Below are positions 45,947-55,713 of a DNA stretch of 64,000 nucleotides, piece after piece; within the stretch, counting starts at the first letter, position 1, and the number at the start of each line of letters is the position of its first letter. The notes below the pieces were generated by a model. It was not told the DNA's origin and ran no database searches. It was given only the letters and a program-made list of their open reading frames with translations. Origin of the DNA: Salinimicrobium sp049680855 (lineage in GTDB: Bacteria > Bacteroidota > Bacteroidia > Flavobacteriales > Flavobacteriaceae); assembly GCF_049680855.1 (NCBI RefSeq), contig NZ_JBMPGS010000003.1, positions 330,056 to 394,055 of the forward strand. The letters run 5' to 3'. A program made the translations under genes and the position numbers.

Positions 45947-47347
45947 TTGGCAGTAGCCGGCAGATCTTTTTTTAGACGCATTTATTTGCTGTCCTTTTTG
46001 TCCATTTCATTGTTTCTTCTAAAAGGTTGTGCACCAAAAATGGATCATGTTAATGCTCCTATTGAGGAACCGGAACCCTTCAATTATACCGGCAGTGCAA
46101 TTCTACCCGAAGAATGGTGGACCGCTTTTGAGGATCCTACACTGGACAGCTTAGTTGAAAGAGGACTCGACACCAATTTGAATTTGGCGGCAAACTGGGA
46201 GCAATTTCAGGCAGCATTGGCAGCGGTAAGAATTCAATCCTCATTTCTTTGGCCGCAGATAGGTGCTTCTGCCCAAACTGCGAGAAGCAGGCCACAACCA
46301 GATTTTGCAGGAGGTGAAAACCTGCAATTGGGTCTATCCGCATCCTATGAGCTGGATCTCTGGGGACGTATTCGCGCAGGTGTGGAAGCTGAAGAGTTCA
46401 GGGCGCAGGCGACATTTTTTGATTACCAGGCCGCCGCCATGTCTCTTTCCGCAGAAATAAGTGTAACCTGGTACCAGCTGGTAACAGCTAAGAAGCAACT
46501 TCAGCTCGTCGATGAACAGATAAATACTAATGAAGATATTATGAGGCTCATAAGAGCCAGATTTACCAGCGGGCAAATTCGTGCCGTGGATATCCTTAGG
46601 CAGGAACAACTATTGGAAAGCACACGCAATGAACGAATCTTCTTCGAAACTCAGGTAGCATTACTGGAAAACCAGCTGGCTGTTCTACTGGGAAGACCAC
46701 CACAAAATATGGTTGATTTTCCTGAAATCTATTTTCCCAAGCTTCCACCCTTACCGCAAACAGGATTACCACTGGAACTTATTCGGCGACGCCCAGATGT
46801 ACAGCAGGCATATCAACTGGTTTTGGCTGCAGACCGGGATATGGCAGAGGCAGTTCGCAGCAAGTATCCGGTTATTTCCCTGGAACTTTCGGGACAGATG
46901 AGATCAAATAATTACAATTCCTTGTTCCAGGACTGGGCATATTCCCTGGCAGGAAACATCATCGCACCACTGCTCTACGGCGCGCGGATTCGGGCGCAGA
47001 TAGATCAGGCAGAGGCTTTTAAAAATCAACTGCTTTATAATTATGGACAGACTGTTCTAATTTCCTTTCAGGAAGTAGAAGATGCCATGATAAGAGCCGA
47101 AAAACAACAGGAAAGAATAGAATTACTGGAACGAAGACTAGAGCTTTTTGAGAAGACTAACAGACAATTAAAAAATGAATTTTTAAATGGCATTTCTGAA
47201 TATCTGGACGTGCTGCTTTCCCTGGACCAGGAACAGCAATTACAAAGAGAACTAATTGAAGCCAAACAAGTACAACTGGAAATAAGGATTGGACTGTACC
47301 GTGCACTGGCCGGCGGTTTTGAGACAGAACGATCTGCAACCCCATAA
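45947..47347 (+). CDS. outer-membrane efflux lipoprotein (TolC/NodT family)
   Basis: 466 residues. No ATG is in frame near the start. A TTG at 45947 gives an Arg-Arg-led signal and lipobox LLKGC (Cys28), so the mature channel is lipid-anchored. It has two outer-membrane-efflux repeats (for example LDLWGRIRAGVEAEEFRAQATFFDY and FQEVEDAMIRAEKQQERIELLERR) and family signatures such as LLGRPP and LIRRRPDVQQA. It forms the exit duct of the adjacent adaptor and pump (gene order channel, adaptor, pump). Confidence 0.92.
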   Translation: MAVAGRSFFRRIYLLSFLSISLFLLKGCAPKMDHVNAPIEEPEPFNYTGSAILPEEWWTAFEDPTLDSLVERGLDTNLNLAANWEQFQAALAAVRIQSSFLWPQIGASAQTARSRPQPDFAGGENLQLGLSASYELDLWGRIRAGVEAEEFRAQATFFDYQAAAMSLSAEISVTWYQLVTAKKQLQLVDEQINTNEDIMRLIRARFTSGQIRAVDILRQEQLLESTRNERIFFETQVALLENQLAVLLGRPPQNMVDFPEIYFPKLPPLPQTGLPLELIRRRPDVQQAYQLVLAADRDMAEAVRSKYPVISLELSGQMRSNNYNSLFQDWAYSLAGNIIAPLLYGARIRAQIDQAEAFKNQLLYNYGQTVLISFQEVEDAMIRAEKQQERIELLERRLELFEKTNRQLKNEFLNGISEYLDVLLSLDQEQQLQRELIEAKQVQLEIRIGLYRALAGGFETERSATP

Positions 47348-47359
47348 ATGAAAAAATAA

Positions 47360-48574
47360 ATGAGTACCAAAAAAATTGTTTGGATTTGTATCGGTATCCT
47401 CGTAATAGCCGGAACAATTACTGCCCTCATTTTTATGACAGAACCTACAGCTCAATCTGAATCTGCAACACGACAAACTGCCATGCTCGTAAATGTAGAA
47501 CAGGTTAAAAGTGGGAACTACCGGCCCACTATTGTAGCAAACGGAACAGTGCAGCCTGTAGAAGATGTTATGTTGAGTGCACAGGTAGGTGGCCAGGTGG
47601 TACGCCGTGCTTCCGGATTTGTGCCGGGAGGTTTTGTTCAAAAAGGGGATGTACTGCTTCAGATTGATCCCTCTGATTATCGGAATACTTTAGAGCTTAG
47701 AAGAAGTGAGCTTCTCCAGGCACAAACCGATCTAGACATGGAAATGGGAAGACAAACGGTTGCAGAACAGGATTTAGCATTGGTAGGAGGTGATACTCTT
47801 TCAGAACAAAATAAATCACTTGTACTTCGCCAACCGCAACTGGAAGCAGCCAAAGGTATGGTGCGTGCCGCAGAAGCGGCCGTAAGACAGGCTGAAATAA
47901 ACCTCGCCCGCACTACTGTACGAGCTCCTTTTGACGCCCATGTACTTTTGCAAAATGTTACCGTAGGATCACAGGTTTCTCCCGGTGACGATCTAGGGCG
48001 CCTCGTAGGGACGAACAGCTACTGGGCCATTCTTACCTTGCCGGTTTCCAAACTTCAATGGCTCACTTTTCCGAAAAATGGGGAAGAACAGGGTACAGAA
48101 GTCAAGATAAGAAATAACTCCGCCTGGCCGCAAAACACCTTTCGCCAAGGCTATCTCGACAGCCGCGTTGGTGCACTGGATGAACAGACGCGGCTGGCAC
48201 GTATAGTGGTGCGCCTACCCGATCCTCTGGCACAGGAAGATGAGGATAAACCTGAGCTTATGATAGGAACTTTTGTGGAAGGACATATACCGGCGCGGGA
48301 AGTGAAAGAGGTGGTACGATTGAACCGGGACTATGTTCGCAGTAATAATACCGTTTGGGTGATGGAAGAAGGAAAACTTTCCATTCGCGATGTAGAAATA
48401 CTACTTACGGATACAAATTATGCTTATATAAACACCGGACTTGAAGATGGAGACCAGGTGATAACCACGAATTTAAGTACCGTCACCAATGGTATTGCTC
48501 TGAGGACAGGTTCTGCAAGCCAGAGTAAAGAGGAAACAGCACCTGCAAACCGGGAGCAGGAAAATCATGAATAA
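47360..48574 (+). CDS. RND efflux adaptor (HlyD/AcrA-like membrane fusion protein)
   Basis: 404 residues. An N-terminal membrane anchor (about 5-25) is followed by a first lipoyl half (VMLSAQVGGQVVRRASGFVPGGFVQKGDVLLQIDPSDY), an alpha-hairpin coiled coil (residues 105-190), a second lipoyl half (RTTVRAPFDAHVLLQNVTVGSQVSPGD) and a beta barrel plus membrane-proximal domain. It links the inner-membrane pump to the outer-membrane channel. It starts 12 bases after the channel gene and ends five bases before the pump gene. Confidence 0.93.
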   Translation: MSTKKIVWICIGILVIAGTITALIFMTEPTAQSESATRQTAMLVNVEQVKSGNYRPTIVANGTVQPVEDVMLSAQVGGQVVRRASGFVPGGFVQKGDVLLQIDPSDYRNTLELRRSELLQAQTDLDMEMGRQTVAEQDLALVGGDTLSEQNKSLVLRQPQLEAAKGMVRAAEAAVRQAEINLARTTVRAPFDAHVLLQNVTVGSQVSPGDDLGRLVGTNSYWAILTLPVSKLQWLTFPKNGEEQGTEVKIRNNSAWPQNTFRQGYLDSRVGALDEQTRLARIVVRLPDPLAQEDEDKPELMIGTFVEGHIPAREVKEVVRLNRDYVRSNNTVWVMEEGKLSIRDVEILLTDTNYAYINTGLEDGDQVITTNLSTVTNGIALRTGSASQSKEETAPANREQENHE

Positions 48575-48579
48575 CTGCT

Positions 48580-51500
48580 ATGGAAGAGCCGAAAGAAAAA
48601 AAGCCGCGCAGAGAGGGAGCCATTGGATATATGGCACGCAATTCTATTGCTGCAAATCTCCTTATGATCATCCTGATTGCAGGCGGCATCTATACCATGT
48701 TCAGTATTCAGAAAGAAGTATTTCCTGAATTTCAGCTCGATTATGTAGAGGTCAATGTGGTTTATCCAGGTGCAGCCCCGGCAGAGGTAGAACAGGGAAT
48801 TCTGTTGCCCGTGGAAGAAGCGGTAAGAGGAATACAGGGAATAAAGGAAATAACATCCACCGCCAGCGAGGGGTCGGGAAATATTCTTATCGAACTGGTC
48901 TCCGGCACCAACAGGATGCAGGTTTTTCAGGATATAGACCAGGCAGTTGGCCGCATTCGCACCTTTCCCGATGACATCGAAGAGCCCGAAGTAAATTTAC
49001 AGGTACGACAGCGGGATGTCATGGAAGTCTCGCTCTATGGAGAAGTAGATTTCTGGACCATGCGAAACGTAGCCGAAAGACTTCGCAATGAACTTCTTAG
49101 CAATCCCAATGTTACTGTAGTGGAATTTGGTTATGTACCAGATTATATGACACATATTGAAATTCCGCGAGACAACCTGAGGAAGTACGGTCTCACCCTC
49201 GGTGAGGTGGCAGATATCATAGCCGTATCCAGCGAAGATGTTCCAGCCGGAGCAGTTGAAACAAATGCTGGAGAGATTTTACTGAGAATGCAGGAAAGAA
49301 AACAATGGGCAGAGGAATTTGCTGACATTACTATTATTACTTCAGCCTCCGGTGCCAAGGTGAATCTCGGGGACATCGCCAAGATTACCGATGGTTTTGA
49401 GGAAGTAGGCTTTTATGGACAATTTAACCAAATGACTTCCATTGGTCTTGAGATCTTTAGAGTAGGTGATCAATCACCTTTAGAAATTGAGGAGACCGTA
49501 AAAGGGATCATTGAAGATTTCCAACTGCCACCCGGGGTGAATTACCGAATTGACAGCAACCAGGCCGAAGATTACAGGGAACGGCTCTCCTTACTTACCG
49601 AAAATGGTTTAATGGCTATTGGTATTGTTTTAATAATCCTAACACTCTTCCTTGAATACCGGCTGGCGTTTTGGGTGATGATGGGAATGACTATTTCCTT
49701 TATTGGCGGAGTCATCCTTCTGCCACTTATTGGCGTAAGTATCAATATGATCTCAATGTTCGGATTTCTGGTGGTGCTTGGGATCGTAGTAGATGACGCA
49801 ATTGTAGTGGGAGAAAATGTGTTTGAACATCGACAAAAAGGATTAGGATTCCTTGATGCAGCCATAGCGGGAACCAAAGACGTATCAAAACCCGTCGTTT
49901 TTAGTATTTTAACCACGATAATTGCTTTTGTTCCCTTACTTTTTATGCCAGGAGAAACAGGTAAGTTCTGGTGGCCACTTCCTGCCGTAGTGATTCTCAT
50001 ACTGGCCGTATCACTATTAGAAGCACTATTTATTCTACCGGCGCATTTAGCGCATCTTTCTGAAAAAAAGAAAAAAGGCTGGGTTGCTAAGCTCGAAAGC
50101 TGGCAGGAAGGCTTTGCGGATTGGTTTAATAGAATGATCGACACGTATTATCGGCCAATGCTTGACCTATGCCTCAAGTACCGTTACATCACTTTAAGCG
50201 CTGCCATCGCACTTCTTCTTATGGTAGGTGGCTATGGCTATAGTGATCATATGGGAATGATTATGATGCCCGAAGTGGCTGCAGATGAAATAGAGGCAGG
50301 AGTGAGACTACCTGTGGGAACCACACCCGTACAGGCCGCAAAGGTAGCTAAAGAGATTACACGATCCACGCAACGAATGTTTGAAGAAAATAACCTGTAC
50401 GAAGTCGCTGAGGGAATTAAAACAAATGTGCGCGGACAGAATTTTATAGATGTGGAAATCGTAATGCTCCCTCCAGATCAACGGGATATGACGGCACGGG
50501 AGCTTATCGCACTCTGGCGGGATAATATAGGTGACATTGAAGGAGTTGATCAAATTACCTTTGAAGCAGAAAGAGGTCCTGGTGGCTACCAACAGGATAT
50601 TAGTGTAGACCTGAGTCATTCTAATATCAATACCCTTGAAAGAGCCAGCAAAGCCTTTATGGAACGAATGGAAACCTATGAAAATACCCGGGATATAAAT
50701 GACAACTACAACAGGGGTAAAATGCAGTATGATTTTAAACTGTTGCCCGAGGGCCGAAATCTTGGACTAACGTCAAATGAGGTGGGAAGACAGGTGCGGG
50801 ATGCCTTTTTTGGAGCATTGGCGATGAGACAATTGCGAGGTACAAATGAAATTGAGATACGTGTTAAACTTCCTCTTGAAGAACGTCGCGACATCCAGAA
50901 CCTCGAAAACTTCTTAATTCGTACTCCGGAGGGAATAGAAGTCCCGCTTATGGATGTGGTAGAAGTGGAACAAAGGGAAGCTTTTACCAGTATTAACCGC
51001 CGCGATGGCCGGCGGGTGGTGAATGTAGGGATGGATGTGGAACCCTCAAACGCAGTCACAAGAGTTCTTGCTTCTGTGCAGCAGGATGTACTGCCACAAA
51101 TAAAAGCCGATTTTCCTGGTATCACCTGGACCTTTGAAGGTAGCCAGGCTGACATGAGGGAATCTACAAATTCCCTGTGGAGCGGATTTTCGATTGCAAT
51201 GCTTCTCATATATGCACTGCTAGCAATGGCTTTTAGCAGTTACACTCAACCCATCATTGTTCTCTCTGCTATTCCTTTTGGTATCGTAGGAGCGGTTATT
51301 GGGCATATTTTGCTTGGCTACGATCTTTCTCTGGTGAGTTTAATGGGTGTAATTGCTCTTTCTGGAGTTGTGGTCAATGATTCATTGATCATGATTGATT
51401 ATGCAAATAAAAAACGTGAGGAACTTTCGGTTTATGAAGCCATTCATGAGGCCGGCCTTAGACGTTTTAGGCCAATCATGCTCACTACCCTCACCACTTT

Positions 51501-51708
51501 TGGTGGCCTTACACCAATCATCCTGGAAACTTCGGGACAGGCGCAATACCTCATTCCAATGGCTATTTCCCTGGGGTTTGGAATTGTCTTCGCAACCTCA
51601 ATTATTCTTGTTATCGTTCCCTGCCTCTATCTTATTTTGGAAGACATAAGTTTATTAATCCGAAAAGGAGAGACTGTATCTTCCAGCCCAAGAACTTCGG
51701 AATTCTAA
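48580..51708 (+). CDS. RND multidrug-type efflux permease
   Basis: 1042 residues, a full-length RND pump with twelve membrane helices and two periplasmic porter loops. The proton-relay motif is GIVVDDAIVVGENVFEHRQ in helix 4. The N-terminus is cytosolic, with the first helix LLMIILIAGGIYTMFSIQ. It is closer to HAE/multidrug or lipid-exporting RNDs than to the metal-type pump at 39426. It is driven by the proton gradient, and its substrate is unknown. The TetR-linked context suggests response to toxic organic compounds. Confidence 0.94.
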   Translation: MEEPKEKKPRREGAIGYMARNSIAANLLMIILIAGGIYTMFSIQKEVFPEFQLDYVEVNVVYPGAAPAEVEQGILLPVEEAVRGIQGIKEITSTASEGSGNILIELVSGTNRMQVFQDIDQAVGRIRTFPDDIEEPEVNLQVRQRDVMEVSLYGEVDFWTMRNVAERLRNELLSNPNVTVVEFGYVPDYMTHIEIPRDNLRKYGLTLGEVADIIAVSSEDVPAGAVETNAGEILLRMQERKQWAEEFADITIITSASGAKVNLGDIAKITDGFEEVGFYGQFNQMTSIGLEIFRVGDQSPLEIEETVKGIIEDFQLPPGVNYRIDSNQAEDYRERLSLLTENGLMAIGIVLIILTLFLEYRLAFWVMMGMTISFIGGVILLPLIGVSINMISMFGFLVVLGIVVDDAIVVGENVFEHRQKGLGFLDAAIAGTKDVSKPVVFSILTTIIAFVPLLFMPGETGKFWWPLPAVVILILAVSLLEALFILPAHLAHLSEKKKKGWVAKLESWQEGFADWFNRMIDTYYRPMLDLCLKYRYITLSAAIALLLMVGGYGYSDHMGMIMMPEVAADEIEAGVRLPVGTTPVQAAKVAKEITRSTQRMFEENNLYEVAEGIKTNVRGQNFIDVEIVMLPPDQRDMTARELIALWRDNIGDIEGVDQITFEAERGPGGYQQDISVDLSHSNINTLERASKAFMERMETYENTRDINDNYNRGKMQYDFKLLPEGRNLGLTSNEVGRQVRDAFFGALAMRQLRGTNEIEIRVKLPLEERRDIQNLENFLIRTPEGIEVPLMDVVEVEQREAFTSINRRDGRRVVNVGMDVEPSNAVTRVLASVQQDVLPQIKADFPGITWTFEGSQADMRESTNSLWSGFSIAMLLIYALLAMAFSSYTQPIIVLSAIPFGIVGAVIGHILLGYDLSLVSLMGVIALSGVVVNDSLIMIDYANKKREELSVYEAIHEAGLRRFRPIMLTTLTTFGGLTPIILETSGQAQYLIPMAISLGFGIVFATSIILVIVPCLYLILEDISLLIRKGETVSSSPRTSEF

Positions 51709-51899
51709 TCTCTTCTGAAGACGCAAATACGAAAGAGATTTCAAAATGCCTTTTTTGGAAGCTTTTACATTAGCATTACACTTTCAGGTTTTATAAGGTG
51801 ATCAAATTACTGACGAAAACAGGTTTATTTAACGTATGGTTTTGAGCAAACGCGTCTTATAAACCCGAAGTGAAATCAAAAAAATTTTATCTTAGTGTC

Positions 51900-53705
51900 A
51901 TGGGAGGATTTATAAACCACACAATTTTAAAGTATCATTGGATAATAATTATCTGCATCATTTTCCTGACATCTTCTATCAGCGTCCATGCTCAAATTCT
52001 CCCCACTACACAACCTGAAACTACAGAAGAACCAGAACCGCAATGGCCTGAGGATCCTTTAGACCGAAGAACTCCCCGTGGCACCTTTAGTGGGTTTATA
52101 GGCGCAGTAGCAGACAGGGATTATTCTAAAGCCAGCAGGTTTCTTGCCCTGGATGACAATATCTCTAATGAAGAAGGCGAAGAACTGGCACTTACTCTAC
52201 AAAGATTGCTGGACCGGAGTGGAGACATTATGCCTTATTCCTGGATTAGTAATGAAATAACAGGACGAGACGATGATGACCTGCCACCTGAATTTGACCG
52301 TATAGGTTCGGTTACCTCTAATGGTGAAGAAATCGACCTTTTTTTACAGCGAACTGAAGGTCCGGAAGGCGGCCCGGTGTGGCTTATTTCTTCAGGAACC
52401 GTAGAAATTATAGCTTCCATTAATGTGGAAGACACTTTGCTGGTGGAAAGAGTTCTACCTCCTATCCTAAGTGAAATAATATGGGGAGGAGTGGCTGTAG
52501 GGCAATGGATTGCAGCAATATTTTTAGCTGTTTTCTCCTATTTTTTAGCCTGGACCCTCATTTTCATATTAAGATTTTTGATTCGGCAGTTTTGGAAAAA
52601 AGCTACTACTGAACCTACTGCCGGAATTATAAATGCTCTGGGTTTACCTTTTCGGCTTTATTTTGCAGTACTTTTATTTGTTACCATTTCCCAGGAAATA
52701 GGGATCTCCATTATTTTGCGTCAACGTTTTAGTGGGGTCGTTATTATTTTAGGCTTATTGGCATTTTTGATCCTTCTTTGGCGCCTTACAGATTTTATTA
52801 GTTCCTTTAGTAAAGAACGAATGAGCTTGCGGGGCCACCTTTCGGGTGTTTCAATTGTACTTTTTCTGCAAAGAGCTGCCAAGATTGCAATTGTAATATT
52901 TGGAATAATTGCCATTTTGGGCGCTATAGGAGTAGATGTCACCACGGGACTTGCCGCACTGGGAATTGGTGGTATTGCTCTCGCATTGGGTGCTCAAAAA
53001 ACCATAGAGAATTTTGTAGGAAGCGTAACCGTCGTTACAGATCAACCGGTAAGAGTAGGAGATTTTTGCAGGGTGGGCAATACGCTGGGAACAGTAGAAA
53101 GAATAGGAATGCGTTCTACGCGGATTAGAACCCTGGACAGGACCATTGTTACCATTCCTAATGGACAGTTTTCTTCAGAAAGCATTGAAAATTATGCTCA
53201 TCGGGATAAATTTTGGTTTCATCCTGTTTTTGGTCTTAGATACGAAACAACTCCTGAGCAAATAAGATATTTACTGGTAGAATTAAGAGCTGTGTTATAT
53301 GCGCATCCAATGGTTTCACCAGATCCTGCCAGGGTACGTTTTGGAGGTTTGGGAGCCGACTCCATAAACCTTGAAGTTTTCGCGTATATCCTAGTCTCCA
53401 CTTATGATGAATTTCTCGAAGTCAAAGAAGACCTGCTTCTGCAAATGATGGACGTGGTGGAAGAGAGCGGTACCGGCTTTGCATTTCCTTCACAAACTAT
53501 TTATTTTGGACGGGACAGCGGACTTTCAAAAGAAAAATCTCAAAAAGCAGAAGAAAAAGTCAAGCAATGGCGAGAAAAAGGTGAACTGCAACTTCCGCAG
53601 TTCGACCCCGAACAAATCGACAGGATCAAAAATAAAACTCCATATCCTCCACAAGGTTCCGTGAAACGCAAAGATAGCAGCAGCGGGACTATTCCCGGGT
53701 TATAA
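51900..53705 (+). CDS. MscS-family mechanosensitive channel with exported N-terminal domain
   Basis: The first in-frame start is a GTG at 51870, but the ATG at 51900 places a clean signal peptide (ending SVHAQ) at the N-terminus and is preferred, giving 601 residues. A periplasmic domain (about 30-180) is followed by several helices and the MscS pore helix and beta domain (TTGLAALGIGGIALALGAQKTIENFVGSV, then VGDFCRVGNTLGTVERIGMRSTRIRT). The channel opens under membrane tension to release solutes in hypo-osmotic shock. The last 80 residues are charged and cytoplasmic. It is a single gene. Confidence 0.9.
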   Translation: MGGFINHTILKYHWIIIICIIFLTSSISVHAQILPTTQPETTEEPEPQWPEDPLDRRTPRGTFSGFIGAVADRDYSKASRFLALDDNISNEEGEELALTLQRLLDRSGDIMPYSWISNEITGRDDDDLPPEFDRIGSVTSNGEEIDLFLQRTEGPEGGPVWLISSGTVEIIASINVEDTLLVERVLPPILSEIIWGGVAVGQWIAAIFLAVFSYFLAWTLIFILRFLIRQFWKKATTEPTAGIINALGLPFRLYFAVLLFVTISQEIGISIILRQRFSGVVIILGLLAFLILLWRLTDFISSFSKERMSLRGHLSGVSIVLFLQRAAKIAIVIFGIIAILGAIGVDVTTGLAALGIGGIALALGAQKTIENFVGSVTVVTDQPVRVGDFCRVGNTLGTVERIGMRSTRIRTLDRTIVTIPNGQFSSESIENYAHRDKFWFHPVFGLRYETTPEQIRYLLVELRAVLYAHPMVSPDPARVRFGGLGADSINLEVFAYILVSTYDEFLEVKEDLLLQMMDVVEESGTGFAFPSQTIYFGRDSGLSKEKSQKAEEKVKQWREKGELQLPQFDPEQIDRIKNKTPYPPQGSVKRKDSSSGTIPGL

Positions 53706-53727
53706 ACCTGTAATTTCATTCTATAGC

Positions 53728-53756
53728 TAGAAAGGAAAATGAACTGACCTTTCCTT
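53728..53756. terminator. weak hairpin between convergent genes
   Basis: AGAAAGGAAA pairs loosely with TTTCCTTT, and T-rich sequence follows. This is weak support for termination of the MscS and galM units. Confidence 0.3.
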
Positions 53757-53795
53757 TAAATTTATTTTTCCAATCCACATTTTAAGATTTGTTTT

Positions 53796-54947
53796 TTACT
53801 TTACAGAAAATTTAAAGATAGTTTTCGAGGAAAATTTTTCTCCCGGGTTGAGCTCTACAGAAGGAAAATGCCGCTGGTTTGGGGAATCTGGGAAATGTTG
53901 TGTCTCAAAACAAAATCCGCTTCTCCTGGTATACGTCCCTTTTCCACCTTTTTGAGGCAAGGTCCCGTCTAAAAAGTTTCCGGAGTAAAATTGCACTCCG
54001 GGTTCTGTAGTAAAAACTTCTAACAATCGGCCACTTTCCTTGTGATAGGAAGAAGCTGCAAAATGAGCAGTGTTTTCCGCTTTTTTGAGTATCCAGCAAT
54101 GGTCAAAACCAAAGCTCCTTTTTAATTGTTCATTTTCGTCCTCAATATTTTCTCCTATTAGTTTAGCTTTTCTAAAATCAAAAGGGGTATTTTCCACTTC
54201 CCGAATTTCTCCTGTTGGAATTTGAGTCTGGTCTACCGGAAGAAATTTATCTGCATTGATTTTCACTTCGTGACCCAGAATATCTTCGGAAAAATTTCCG
54301 GAGAGATTGAAATAAGAGTGCTGGGTAAGGTTTACAATAGTTTTTTTATCGGTAACGGCTTCATAAGAAACTTCCAAAGAATTATCATTTTTGAGACTGT
54401 AGGTTACATCGACTTCAAGGTTACCAGGGTATCCCTCTTCCATATCGTAACTAAAATAGCTAAGTTTCAGCTCATTCGAACTGCTGTTTGCTTCGTCAAC
54501 TTCCCAAATGACATTATCAAAGCCTTTATTTCCTCCATGCAGATGATTTCCACCGTTGTTTTGTGCCAGGCTGTACTCTTTTCCGTCCAAAGAAAAGGTA
54601 CCATTGGCAATCCTGTTGCCAAATCTTCCCACAATGGCTCCAAAATATGGGTTTTCCTTCAGGTAATCACTCAAAGAATCAAAGCCCAAAACCACTTTTT
54701 TAAATCGCTTGTTTTTATCGGGCACTTTGCAGGAGGTAATGCGTGCACCAAAAGTTATAATTTCAATTTCTGCTCCAGCTACGCTTTTTAGCGTGTATTG
54801 AAATATTTCTTCCCCTTCGGAAGTAAATCCGTAACTTTTCTTTCTCATTTGACCAATATTTTCTGCTCTCCAGTCTTCTAAAGGATAAAAATAAAAAGCT
54901 TCTTCAGAAAAAACTACATTAATTGCAAATGGTTTTAAAGGGATCAT
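53796..54947 (-). CDS. galM: galactose mutarotase (aldose 1-epimerase)
   Basis: The longest frame gives 383 residues. The ATG at 54848 (MRKKSYGFTSEG) gives 350, the usual family length, and is preferred. The enzyme interconverts alpha and beta anomers of aldoses in the Leloir pathway. Catalytic regions are visible: the substrate His in LHGGNKGFDNVIW, the catalytic His in LTQHSYFNLSG, and the catalytic Glu in FCFETQHFPDSPN. It is a cytoplasmic single gene and no other galactose gene is next to it. Confidence 0.92.
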   Translation of the reverse strand: MIPLKPFAINVVFSEEAFYFYPLEDWRAENIGQMRKKSYGFTSEGEEIFQYTLKSVAGAEIEIITFGARITSCKVPDKNKRFKKVVLGFDSLSDYLKENPYFGAIVGRFGNRIANGTFSLDGKEYSLAQNNGGNHLHGGNKGFDNVIWEVDEANSSSNELKLSYFSYDMEEGYPGNLEVDVTYSLKNDNSLEVSYEAVTDKKTIVNLTQHSYFNLSGNFSEDILGHEVKINADKFLPVDQTQIPTGEIREVENTPFDFRKAKLIGENIEDENEQLKRSFGFDHCWILKKAENTAHFAASSYHKESGRLLEVFTTEPGVQFYSGNFLDGTLPQKGGKGTYTRRSGFCFETQHFPDSPNQRHFPSVELNPGEKFSSKTIFKFSVK

Positions 54948-55126
54948 CAGAAAAGTTAAAATTTCATCCTCATCGACATTTTCTATTTTTAATTAGAAAA
55001 ATTCTTTTGAAAGTAAAAAACCAACCTTTACAAATACTGTAACTTTAAACTCTATAAATTTCGATTTAGAAGAATCAAAAAAATCGGGAAACTGGCTTTT
55101 CATTAACTAACAAAAAAATTAAATCA

Positions 55127-55585
55127 ATGGACTTTTTCGAAAACATACGACTCGGTAGAACAGAAGATATACAAAGTTCTCTTGCAGCAGAACCTTCACT
55201 GGTTCATCAAAAGAACGCTAAGGGTTTCCCTGCTTTAGTGCTTGCCAGTTATAATAACCATTATGATGTCACCCATATTTTGATCAAAAATGGTGCTGAG
55301 GTCAATGCCCGGGATGCTGCAGGTAACACAGCTTTGATGGGAATTAGCTTTAAAGGTTATACGGCCATTGCAGAATTGCTCTTAAATAACGATGCCGATG
55401 TGAATGCTCAAAACTCGACGGGTGCTACTGCTCTAATCTTTGCTGCTATGTTTGATCAACAAGAATTTGTGGATTTACTGCTAAAAAACGGTGCCGATAA
55501 GGAAATTACAGATTCCAAAGGGAACACAGCACACGCTTATGCCGTGATGAAGGAGAACAGGGCTTTAGCTGATAAACTAAAATAA
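55127..55585 (+). CDS. ankyrin-repeat protein
   Basis: 152 residues made almost wholly of four ankyrin repeats (G..AL..A...N..D.......GA.VNARDAAGNTALMG, then DADVNAQNSTGATALIFAAM and GADKEITDSKGNTAHAYA). There is no signal or membrane segment, so it is cytoplasmic and probably binds another protein. It is about 130 bases from the next gene, a DUF1206 membrane protein on the same strand. The partner is unknown. The start is ATG. Confidence 0.88.
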   Translation: MDFFENIRLGRTEDIQSSLAAEPSLVHQKNAKGFPALVLASYNNHYDVTHILIKNGAEVNARDAAGNTALMGISFKGYTAIAELLLNNDADVNAQNSTGATALIFAAMFDQQEFVDLLLKNGADKEITDSKGNTAHAYAVMKENRALADKLK

Positions 55586-55713
55586 ATTGTTTTTATACTA
55601 TTTTAAAATAAAATTTTGATCTACCCAATCAAAACTTAAAGGTTTAATAATTGCTTGGGGTTTTTGCTTCATTTCTTCTACTTTTAAGTAAAACAACCAA
55701 AAAATAGAAGAAA

